This document shows, in pieces, positions 56,555-64,000 of a stretch of 64,000 nt of DNA (within the stretch, counting starts at the first letter, position 1; each line of letters starts with the position of its first letter). The translations under genes were made by a program, and so were the position numbers. This DNA comes from Moritella dasanensis ArB 0140. Lineage in GTDB: Bacteria > Pseudomonadota > Gammaproteobacteria > Enterobacterales > Moritellaceae. The stretch lies in assembly GCF_000276805.1 (NCBI RefSeq), contig NZ_AKXQ01000010.1:1-64000 (forward strand), read 5' to 3'. A model generated the notes under the pieces. It was not told the origin of the DNA. It searched no databases and worked only from the letters and a program-made list of their open reading frames with translations.

Positions 56555-58603
56555 TTATAGCATTTTAGATATGCTAATGCGTTGGCCGCGATAATCCCCC
56601 GTTATAATAACCTCTTTTACGCCTTCTATATTAGTGGCACTTGTTGGTCGCCACTGCAGGTCAATATCACTAAATTGTTGGCTAATCACATCCTCTTCGC
56701 CAATATCTCGCAGTAGTTCTGCAAGCGTCATATCCGTTAATGAAGCACCGGACTTTGTTGACCAATTTTGTAGCAAGTCTTTAGATAACATCTGCTTGGC
56801 TACTTTGATTGGTGTACCGGTCAAATTATCAAATTGAATATAATCAATCGCACCCGCACGGCTAATAATGATGCGATTACTCAGCATGCTCATTCCGTAC
56901 ACGTTACGCTGGGTATAAGCTTGCGAGTAGATGATGGATTTTGTTTCATTATCAATAAGGTACAAGTTTTTATTTGTTAACGCAGCACTATATTTACCAG
57001 TGGGGTCGGAAGTGAGTTTAAGCACATTTTCAGCTAATGCTAATGTTGCGATTGATGAACCTTGCGCAATATCAATCCAACGGAGGGTATTAGTTTGATC
57101 ACTGACAATCAGCTGTTTATCATTATTGACGAATGCGGCTTTATCTATGTCATTTTTTATGATTTCACTTTGTAATTTCAAGGTTTGAGCATTAATCACA
57201 ACCGCTGGAGTACCAGCATTTTGCAGCACGAATAATGATTTTTGTTGCTTACTTAATATGAGTACTGGCTGAGTTGAGGATAGATCATAACTATTACCAG
57301 TGGGCTTTAAAGTACCGCTAACTAACTGTTTTAATTCAGCACTTTGTCCATAATAACCTTTGCTAAATACGGCCGTCACTGTGTCGTGATTCTGCGAGAC
57401 GATTAAGGTATTAATATGGTTGTTTTTACAGGCCGCAGATGAAACCGGCAATACCGGCACTACTACTGGAGGTGTTGTACCACCAGATGCACTGCTGTAG
57501 GTACTAATTTGCGGTGCAGAAGACAGGGGAGAAACTTGACTATTTTTGCCTAATTCGGTTAAGAAAATACCGTTGTTACCAGCACTATTGCAGGTAGAAC
57601 TCATGGTGTTATCGCCATAGATCGTTGGCTGATAAATCAAATAAGCATTTTTATTATGGTCGCCTTGAGCGGCTGATAAAATGGCTGATGCCGGTTGGGT
57701 TGTGCCGCCGCCATTGCAGTCATCACCGAAAAGGGAACCGTAATCATCATCACAATCATCCCCGTCATGGTCATCATCATCGTCGTCGTCGTCGTCATCA
57801 TGGTCATCGTACGTACTTATCACTGGCGATGTTTGCGTCGTCGTTGCAGGAGTGAAGGTGTTACTTAATCCTGTGGCGGTATCAACTTGTAGTAATTTGT
57901 CGCCAGAGGTAAGCGCAAGTAACATGCCGGTATTTTCATTCATCGTGATTGCACGACCACTGAATAGCGTGCGCATCGGATATGAACCAGGAATTAAATA
58001 GCGCTTATTTAAGTTCACATAGGTATTATCTAAATCTGCTTGTTGCAAGCTTCCAGTTATATCAAAATTACCGCTACTTACCATTTTATCTACAGCAGCC
58101 GAGATTTTTAACGCTTTAGAATCCCCCTCTAATGACAATGCATGGGCAAAAGAAGCGAGTAATAGATTAGTCGCTTCTTTTGGTCCATGCTCGGTATTTA
58201 GCTTATGAAAATCAAGATTATATTGATCCCCAAATAGCTGTTGTAAATGCGCTTGTGCTTGCGCAACACTACCGGAAACTTGTGGGTTAAATAACACTTC
58301 ATTTTGAATCAATGTCGTAAACGGACTCACTACATTGGCACTTGCTGGTGCGGTAAGTAAATATGCCACATTATCGATGACGAATGGAGCTGTGTTATCA
58401 GCCGCAACACTCCATAAGCTTGACACCTTTTGTTCTTGAGCTCCGCAAGCATAATTACGATCTGCATCGACACAAATTGATAATTTACTGTAGTCATAGA
58501 GATCTGATTTTGTATTACTGCTTTCTTCGCCGCCACAGCTAATCACGAGACTACATCCCGCTAGAATAACCGCTATTTTAGATAGTTTAAATTTTCCATT
58601 CAT
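56555..58603 (-). CDS. Large lipoprotein with propeller-like repeats and an Asp-rich loop
   Basis: A 682-residue exported protein. The N terminus is a lipoprotein signal with Cys in 'LVISCGGEES'. The following part has 'LSICVDADRNYACG' and 'VVSPFTTLIQNEV', typical of envelope lipoproteins with an N-terminal Ca/Cys-bearing region. From about residue 205 repeated strands of the type 'TGMLLALTSGDKLLQVDTATG', 'LFVLQNAGTPAVVINAQTL', 'LIVSDQTNTLRWIDIAQG' suggest a beta-propeller. At about 265-292 an insertion is almost pure Asp with a few His and Cys. No function known; surface metal or polymer binding is possible. Confidence 0.7.
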   Translation of the reverse strand: MNGKFKLSKIAVILAGCSLVISCGGEESSNTKSDLYDYSKLSICVDADRNYACGAQEQKVSSLWSVAADNTAPFVIDNVAYLLTAPASANVVSPFTTLIQNEVLFNPQVSGSVAQAQAHLQQLFGDQYNLDFHKLNTEHGPKEATNLLLASFAHALSLEGDSKALKISAAVDKMVSSGNFDITGSLQQADLDNTYVNLNKRYLIPGSYPMRTLFSGRAITMNENTGMLLALTSGDKLLQVDTATGLSNTFTPATTTQTSPVISTYDDHDDDDDDDDDDHDGDDCDDDYGSLFGDDCNGGGTTQPASAILSAAQGDHNKNAYLIYQPTIYGDNTMSSTCNSAGNNGIFLTELGKNSQVSPLSSAPQISTYSSASGGTTPPVVVPVLPVSSAACKNNHINTLIVSQNHDTVTAVFSKGYYGQSAELKQLVSGTLKPTGNSYDLSSTQPVLILSKQQKSLFVLQNAGTPAVVINAQTLKLQSEIIKNDIDKAAFVNNDKQLIVSDQTNTLRWIDIAQGSSIATLALAENVLKLTSDPTGKYSAALTNKNLYLIDNETKSIIYSQAYTQRNVYGMSMLSNRIIISRAGAIDYIQFDNLTGTPIKVAKQMLSKDLLQNWSTKSGASLTDMTLAELLRDIGEEDVISQQFSDIDLQWRPTSATNIEGVKEVIITGDYRGQRISISKML

Positions 58604-58753
58604 ATAGATAACACTTTGTTGATTGAAGTTTTATACCGGTTACCTTTTGGAAACCAGTCATTTTAATGTAAATAAAGATGATTAGTAAAATATATGTATC
58701 AAATACAATTGATAATCACTCTCATTCCCGTTAGTATATGCGAAAATTTATGT

Positions 58754-58785
58754 TTGACTATAGTTTTCATAAAGTTATTTATAAT
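58754..58785 (+). promoter_or_regulatory. Candidate promoter of the 1063-residue lipoprotein gene
   Basis: TTGACT and TATAAT are both present but 20 bases apart, longer than ideal; a TTTATA at 18 bases is an alternative -10. Lying in front of the chosen start, it supports that start over the earlier in-frame ATG at 58738. Confidence 0.35.
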
Positions 58786-58806
58786 TACATAAAAGGGATA
58801 GGTAAA

Positions 58807-61800
58807 ATGTTGTTAGGAGTAAACAAGTCACTGCTCGCGTTGACAGTGGTTACAGGTACGTTGTTAACGGGTTGTAATGAAGCAAGCCCAGATCAAAAAT
58901 CAACAAATCCGACGCAAAATATCGTTAAACCAGATGCTCCCGTTGGACCTATCGTGAATGATGACCTTGATCAGTTTGGCTGGTCTTGGAGTCATAATTT
59001 GAGTGATAAACAATTTTATGAAATAAAAATACCGAATCAGCCATGGTCGACGGTGAATGGTAATCCTCATCAACTCGTTATTGATGGTATTTATGCTGCG
59101 GGTGATATTCAAATCCGTGTAAAGGCAGACTCAAGCAAGAATCGAACAGCAAGTGACGTATTAGTTAATCCCATTATTTATACTGCTAATTCATTGGTCA
59201 AACGCCCCAAATCCCCAACTAACCCAGTGCAGAATGACAGCCTGAATACCTTTGATTGGGAGTTTGTTAGTAGTTTTAGCACGGCTAACGAATATGAATA
59301 CTCACTCACTGGTGGCGTAAGTTGGACTACGGTGGCCAATAAACCGCTGAACGTTGGCGATGTTGATATTGATGTTGGCCATGTACAAGTGCGTGTTAAA
59401 GAAAATACTGCCGATGGCACTGTTGCAGGCGCTGTATTAATCAGCACGCAAGCCTTTACATCTGGTGTTTCAGTCGTGATAGCGGCTCCTACTGCACCGG
59501 TCATTGTAAATGCAAATATCGGTAATACAAATTACCCGTATGAAGTTAAAACGAATGGTTTTAGTTGGGACTGGGTAACAAATAGTAATACTGGCGCGGA
59601 TTATGATGAGCCTGAGCATTATGAATTTACCAATGATGGCGGCATGACTTGGCAGACTGTCACTAGTCGACCGCAGCATATTGGCCCCAAAGCTTATGCT
59701 AAAAATAAAGTCGGTGTGCGTGTTAAGAAAAATGCGATTTCGAATCAGATCAATCCTGCAGGTCAGACGCTTTATGCTACTGCTGCAACGAGTGATTTTT
59801 ATGTGACACGTATCGTGCCAATGGTTACTTGGAAACAAGCAAATGCTCTTACATACAATGGCAATTGGAACAGAGCTTCTAATATGGGTTGCTACATTGA
59901 ATATGATGTTCAGGGTGAAAATCCACAGTTCTGGGCTTATGCTGGCGATGCTTCTAGTGCAAATAAAGTGTCTGAATTATTAAACAAAGAATTTTGTGAC
60001 ATGCCAAACTGGCAGTTATTAGGTTCGACCGAAATGAAAGTTAAAACCTTAGTTGATTCGAGTTATATAGCAGGAACTTTCAAGAGTTATTTAGTGACTA
60101 GCGACAGCTATTATAAACATTGGGCATCTGAAACGGTTAGTGATCTTGAAGCACTGAAAGCAATTAGTGCAGGTCAAGAGGTTAGCGCTTCATATGGTAC
60201 GAGAGTGATTCAAAAATGGGAATTACCAGATACAGCGAAAATATTAACAGAGACTACATCTACGAATACCGCTCTGAACGCTCTAGTGTCATCGCAGAAT
60301 AGTAATTGGCAAACAACATCAACTGATTTAATTGCTGTTATCAACAATATTGACTCGTTAGTGGATCAACCTTTGACGCCATTATTATCTGCTGTAACAA
60401 CCACTGAAACAGAAGCTAAAACAACATTTGATTCCCTCGCGTTAGCGCTAACTGAATACCAGGATAAAATTAACCTATTAACGCTTTACTCAACTATGCT
60501 CGAAAGCGATAGCAGTGTTGATAAAGCACTTAAAGCGACGCTCAATAACGATATAGCCTCGATTAAAGTCGATTTTATTAATCTAACCTCGCTACATACT
60601 TCATTCAAATCTGTATTAAAAGTGACTCCTGCGTTATCAGCACTGATTAAGTTAACAGATCAAAAAACGACTGCGAATAGTGTCAGAGATACGTTATTAG
60701 CGGCCAATTATGGCGCTGATATTCATGGCCGTAGTTTAGATTTATTTGCTGCAGCGGCTTTAATAAACGACTTTATTAAAGCGAATGTAAGCCTTGTTGC
60801 AGACTTGAATAGCGCTACTTCAGAACTACCAGTTGCGAGTAATACAGCACTTATTTCGGCGCTGGATAAGTTACTTATCATGTTTAACAACTTACCGACG
60901 GCTGTTGATGCAGACGCCCTTACTGCACATGCTATTAAAGGATTAGAACGTGCATCAAGTGCGGGTTATAGCGTTGCTGCTGCGGATGCTGTTATTGGTA
61001 CTCACTTTGCTAAATTAGACATTAATGGTGACTATTTACCAAGCGCCACAACGTATGCACGAGGCTGGCGTTGTGTGATGGATAGCCGCGATCTTGTGCG
61101 TAAACGTATATGGACATTGCTTAAGGACGGGCTGCCAAATGGTGCTGATGATTTGGCATTTGATGCATCTAGTGCTGGTATTGCAAGTGTGATGGGGGCT
61201 GGAGGTCTTATTGAACTGAAAAATAACGTACAGTTTTGTGGTCGTAGTGATTGGTCATTACCAAAAACAAATCAGTTAAAGTCATTGGAAACCGCCATGG
61301 TTAATAGTGGCAAGACGATTGATGTTGATGTTTTCCGAAATCATCTTGCACTGAAACCTGAATATGACATTGCCTATCATACTGGTGGCGGAACCGTATT
61401 TTGGTACTGGACTGCTGACGATGTTAATAAAAATGCAAAAATTTACCACTATAAAACGGATAATAAGTCTGCGACGAGTAGCTCAGCATCAAAACAGGGT
61501 GATGAGGATAAAGTCGTACTAAGCCGTTTAGTAAGTGAAATTAAATTGACATATCAATTGCTGGATAGTGCTGGAGGTATGACGACAGATGTTGATGCGG
61601 CTGTATGTGCTTATCAACCTGAGTCAAAACAAACATGGCAATTGTTTGATACTGCAGATACTGCGATACGAATTAAAAATCATGGTAACTCAAGTTCTGA
61701 AGTTGATACGGTATTAGCTGAAGTAGAACGAATTAATAATGAAGGCTTGTGTAACAAGACTAATTGGCGTGTACCAAGTTTGGCTGAACTGCAGGGCTTA

Positions 61801-61998
61801 AGTCCTGTTGATAGTACCGTGTTCCGTTTTAATAATGTGGAAAAATCGGGTTCTTCGCTTTGTTATGTGAGCGCTGATACTGCTCAATTTAGTCGCAATA
61901 AATGCTACAACATGCGGACTGACGGTATTAGTGATGTTAATAAAGCGATAAATAGTTGGAGTTCAAAATATGTCTATCGTTTAACGGCTTCTGAATAA
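58807..61998 (+). CDS. Large lipoprotein with DUF1566 (Lcl-type) domains upstream of the tad locus
   Basis: A 1063-residue predicted lipoprotein: signal 'LLALTVVTGTLLTGC' with the acylated Cys at residue 21. The first third has three Ig-like/fibronectin-like repeats ('WEFVSSFSTANEYEYSLTGGVSWTTV', 'YEFTNDGGMTWQTVTSRP'). A helical, Thr/Ser/Leu-rich middle (about 450-700) looks like a coiled stalk. DUF1566-like modules, with paired Cys and the W(R/S)xP motif ('NWRVPSLAELQGL', 'DWSLPKTNQLKSL', 'MPNWQLLGSTEM'), occur about three times. DUF1566/Lcl proteins bind glycans or adhere in Legionella. AGG lies shortly before the ATG at 58807. The flp gene follows after 103 bases. Confidence 0.75.
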   Translation: MLLGVNKSLLALTVVTGTLLTGCNEASPDQKSTNPTQNIVKPDAPVGPIVNDDLDQFGWSWSHNLSDKQFYEIKIPNQPWSTVNGNPHQLVIDGIYAAGDIQIRVKADSSKNRTASDVLVNPIIYTANSLVKRPKSPTNPVQNDSLNTFDWEFVSSFSTANEYEYSLTGGVSWTTVANKPLNVGDVDIDVGHVQVRVKENTADGTVAGAVLISTQAFTSGVSVVIAAPTAPVIVNANIGNTNYPYEVKTNGFSWDWVTNSNTGADYDEPEHYEFTNDGGMTWQTVTSRPQHIGPKAYAKNKVGVRVKKNAISNQINPAGQTLYATAATSDFYVTRIVPMVTWKQANALTYNGNWNRASNMGCYIEYDVQGENPQFWAYAGDASSANKVSELLNKEFCDMPNWQLLGSTEMKVKTLVDSSYIAGTFKSYLVTSDSYYKHWASETVSDLEALKAISAGQEVSASYGTRVIQKWELPDTAKILTETTSTNTALNALVSSQNSNWQTTSTDLIAVINNIDSLVDQPLTPLLSAVTTTETEAKTTFDSLALALTEYQDKINLLTLYSTMLESDSSVDKALKATLNNDIASIKVDFINLTSLHTSFKSVLKVTPALSALIKLTDQKTTANSVRDTLLAANYGADIHGRSLDLFAAAALINDFIKANVSLVADLNSATSELPVASNTALISALDKLLIMFNNLPTAVDADALTAHAIKGLERASSAGYSVAAADAVIGTHFAKLDINGDYLPSATTYARGWRCVMDSRDLVRKRIWTLLKDGLPNGADDLAFDASSAGIASVMGAGGLIELKNNVQFCGRSDWSLPKTNQLKSLETAMVNSGKTIDVDVFRNHLALKPEYDIAYHTGGGTVFWYWTADDVNKNAKIYHYKTDNKSATSSSASKQGDEDKVVLSRLVSEIKLTYQLLDSAGGMTTDVDAAVCAYQPESKQTWQLFDTADTAIRIKNHGNSSSEVDTVLAEVERINNEGLCNKTNWRVPSLAELQGLSPVDSTVFRFNNVEKSGSSLCYVSADTAQFSRNKCYNMRTDGISDVNKAINSWSSKYVYRLTASE

Positions 61999-62101
61999 TC
62001 GATAGGTACTTAAACTTGGCAGCTTGTGACGGAAGCAGACTGCCAAGCGATAAATTATAAATTAATTAAAAACAACATAATAAAAACAGAGAGACCAATA
62101 A

Positions 62102-62281
62102 ATGGAAAACAACAAACAAAAACAACGTGGCGCTGCAGCAATTGAATATGCAATTTTAGCGGCTGCTATGTCACTTATTATGCTGCAATTTTTTGGTTCT
62201 GACGGCAAGCTTTCGAATGCGATTGAGCAGACCTATGAGTCTGTCATTGAGAAACTAGATACAGTTAAAGCTGATAAATAA
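62102..62281 (+). CDS. flp: Flp-type pilin
   Basis: A 59-residue prepilin. After the short Lys/Gln-rich leader, cleavage is expected in 'QRG-AAAIEYAILAAAMS', where Glu at +5 and Tyr at +6 are the Flp hallmark. The rest is a hydrophobic helix and a short polar tail. It is the major subunit of a Flp/Tad pilus, assembled by the genes that follow. AGAGAGA lies before the ATG. The gene is too short for usual ORF cut-offs. Confidence 0.93.
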   Translation: MENNKQKQRGAAAIEYAILAAAMSLIMLQFFGSDGKLSNAIEQTYESVIEKLDTVKADK

Positions 62282-62336
62282 TAAACATTAACTCAGAGAA
62301 TATACGGTTTCGGCCGTATTAATAGAAGTAACAATT

Positions 62337-63203
62337 ATGCATGCAAAACGTTTAGTTTATCTGTCTGTTTGTACGTCTTTACTTGGGTTGATTTGGCTAT
62401 TTTTCAGCTTGTCAGCACCAGCGGTAAGTACATCTAAACAGGATCTCGTTAATAATTATGAAGTACTTGTTACCACACAGGATATCGCTATTGGTCGTCC
62501 TTATCGTGCCTCGTTATTTGCCTGGAAAACGGTAAATGAACAGGATGTTAGTACTCGTATCGATTTTATTGATAAAGCCACATTTTTAATATCGACGTTA
62601 GACAATACTGTGGCTGCAAATGATTTTGTCGCAGGACAAATATTAAGCCCATCAGATTTTTTGAAACCTGAACAAGGCGGTTTTTTGTCGGTGATGCTAC
62701 GCCCCAGTTATCGCGCAGTGTCAGTACCTGTTGATCAAGTAACTGCTAACTCTGGCTTAATTGGCCCAGGTGATCATGTTGATGTATTACTGCTGGCATC
62801 AAAAGAAAAAGAACTGCGTTCTCGTGGTAATGAAACCCAAAGTTTATACGTTAAAACTATTGCGCAGAACGTCCGAGTATTGGCTTTTAATGACGCTTTA
62901 CAGCTTACGCGTTATATGGAAAAGCAAAAAAATAATAAAGGCGTATTGCCAGATAACAGCACCGTGACGTTAGAAGTGTCACCGACACAAGCAAATCAAA
63001 TTACGTTAGCCAATCAACTGGGTACATTGTCGATGGTCTTACGCAGTAAAAACAACTTAGATACAGATAATGCGGTAATCGCAGCTATCAATGTCGATGA
63101 TATTTTACCTGCAATTAAACAAGTCCAACCGGATATTGGTTTAGTTGAATTTCGCGCTAAAGAAAAACGAGTGATGAGTAATGCAGGAACCGAAAATGAT
63201 TAA
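62337..63203 (+). CDS. cpaB: Flp pilus assembly protein CpaB/RcpC
   Basis: A 288-residue periplasmic, membrane-anchored protein of the Tad system. One N-terminal helix ('LVYLSVCTSLLGLIWLFFSL') is followed by an SAF domain ('VTTQDIAIGRPYRASLFAWKTV') and the RcpC region 'MLRPSYRAVSVPVDQVTANSGLIGPGDHVDVLLL', the family signature. It probably contacts the secretin. The stop overlaps the cpaC start by 8 bases. Confidence 0.92.
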   Translation: MHAKRLVYLSVCTSLLGLIWLFFSLSAPAVSTSKQDLVNNYEVLVTTQDIAIGRPYRASLFAWKTVNEQDVSTRIDFIDKATFLISTLDNTVAANDFVAGQILSPSDFLKPEQGGFLSVMLRPSYRAVSVPVDQVTANSGLIGPGDHVDVLLLASKEKELRSRGNETQSLYVKTIAQNVRVLAFNDALQLTRYMEKQKNNKGVLPDNSTVTLEVSPTQANQITLANQLGTLSMVLRSKNNLDTDNAVIAAINVDDILPAIKQVQPDIGLVEFRAKEKRVMSNAGTEND

Positions 63204-64000
63204 ACAATTAGTGAGCGTATTGTCGTTATTACTACTGAGCACAGTATTACAAGCGCAGACTTTGGATGTGGTATTAAACAAAGCGCGGTTAGTGGTACTG
63301 CCAAGTACTGCTAAGTCTATTTTCATTGCGAGTAGTGGTATTGCCGATTACCAAACTTTAACCAATACCAAGATCATGGTGTTCGGCAAGAAAACAGGGA
63401 GTACATCTTTGTATGTACTGGATGCTAAAGAAAACGTTATTTATTCAGCGACAGTGAAGGTTAATCATAATGTCACAGAGCTTAACGATCTCATTCATGA
63501 TGAATTTCCTGATGCATTATTTAACGCTGAATCCACCGCCGGTAAGTTGTTTTTGAAAGGGCAAGTACCGACAGCCAGCATGGCGGAAAAGATAGTTCGT
63601 TTATCTGAAGGTTATGTCTCGGCGTTAGCACAATCAAGTGAGGCTCAGCAAGGTGCTAGCTCGGAAGGTGGGACACCTGCTGCCGCGCCAGTCGCTAAAA
63701 CGGATGACGATGAATTGATTAATCAATTACAAGTCACTATGCCAAATCAGGTTAATTTACGTATTCGTATTGCCGAGGTATCTCGTAAAGTGTCGAACAA
63801 ATTGGGCATCAAATGGGGTTCACAAGGTTTTGGTACTGGTACATTTGCCTTTTTAGATAATTACGGCGGAAAACTGGGTGGTGTGAACCCTGCTGGTTGG
63901 GCTGATCTATCGGTAATTGTTGATGCTTTGGCAACTAACGGCATGATGTCGGTGCTCGCAGAACCTAATTTAACCGCGATGAGTGGTGAAGAAGCTTCGT
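63196..64000 (+). CDS. cpaC: Flp pilus secretin CpaC/RcpA (3' end outside window)
   Basis: Outer-membrane channel of the Tad system, cut by the window end after about 268 codons. A signal peptide ('LVSVLSLLLLSTVLQAQT') is followed by a pilus-assembly N domain ('LVVLPSTAKSIFIASSGIADY', 'FGKKTGSTSLYVLD'), a BON-like part ('GKLFLKGQVPTASMAEKIVRLSE') and the start of the secretin core ('VNLRIRIAEVSRKVSNKLGIKWG', 'SVLAEPNLTAMSGEEAS'). The ATG at 63196 has AGGAA six bases upstream. Further tad genes should follow to the right. Confidence 0.92.
   Translation, partial: MIKQLVSVLSLLLLSTVLQAQTLDVVLNKARLVVLPSTAKSIFIASSGIADYQTLTNTKIMVFGKKTGSTSLYVLDAKENVIYSATVKVNHNVTELNDLIHDEFPDALFNAESTAGKLFLKGQVPTASMAEKIVRLSEGYVSALAQSSEAQQGASSEGGTPAAAPVAKTDDDELINQLQVTMPNQVNLRIRIAEVSRKVSNKLGIKWGSQGFGTGTFAFLDNYGGKLGGVNPAGWADLSVIVDALATNGMMSVLAEPNLTAMSGEEAS

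Noticed and set aside
57625-57855. A His-rich 76-residue plus-strand ORF
   Set aside because: It is the antisense of the Asp-rich coding run (GAT/GAC read as ATC/CAT in other frames) in the lipoprotein gene.

Overview
The window looks like chromosomal DNA of a marine, low-GC gammaproteobacterium. A Moritella-like organism is my best guess from the gene families and sequence style, but nothing here proves the genus. Genes are densely packed in short operons on both strands, with many clear Rho-independent terminators. I see no rRNA, tRNA, CRISPR array or intact insertion sequence.

Left part (1-20 kb). The window opens inside a very large surface protein: tandem Ig-like repeats, Ca-binding repeats, a Calx-beta-like domain and an anchoring domain, followed in frame by a second signal peptide and an outer-membrane beta-barrel. 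Next come a polar amino acid ABC importer, a YghU-type glutathione transferase, a dCache chemoreceptor, a small lipoprotein, a DHH phosphoesterase, a 54-residue SEC-C protein that is easily missed, a double-length RecX-like protein, a 6-phospho-beta-glucosidase, a YeaR-like/DsbA-like gene pair, a BCCT osmolyte transporter, YjdF and a Crp/Fnr regulator.

Middle (20-35 kb). A complete histidine utilisation operon (hutI-hutG-hutU-hutH) lies on the minus strand with its repressor gene hutC and a HutC-like operator. It is followed by a ferric citrate uptake locus, fecBCDE plus fecA. The FecA has no N-terminal signalling domain and there is no fecIR. Instead a GntR/FCD regulator gene sits between fecE and fecA, and the same palindrome (core TTGGCGCCAA) lies before the regulator and before fecA. 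Fur boxes lie before fecB and fecA.

Accessory block (35-42 kb). An intact aldehyde dehydrogenase gene (aldB) and a decayed copy of its 3' end lie about 4.4 kb apart as direct repeats. Between them are a SnoaL-like protein, a glutathionyl-hydroquinone reductase, a LysR regulator and an EamA transporter gene broken by a 17-bp tandem duplication and a 1-base slip. A repeated element of about 41 bp stands before both the reductase and the transporter and suggests a small LysR regulon.

Right part (42-64 kb). This holds a lone merF, hchA, a GNAT enzyme, a MerR-methyltransferase fusion, uspA and a second chemoreceptor. A nitric-oxide defence module, norR-hcp-hcr, has matching NorR-type sites (GATGT-N7-ACATC) and a sigma-54 promoter, and its Hcr carries an unusual repeated N-terminal extension. 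An AT-rich phosphoribosyltransferase/HAD gene pair, an unknown protein and two large lipoproteins follow. The window ends in the start of a Flp/Tad pilus locus (flp, cpaB, partial cpaC).
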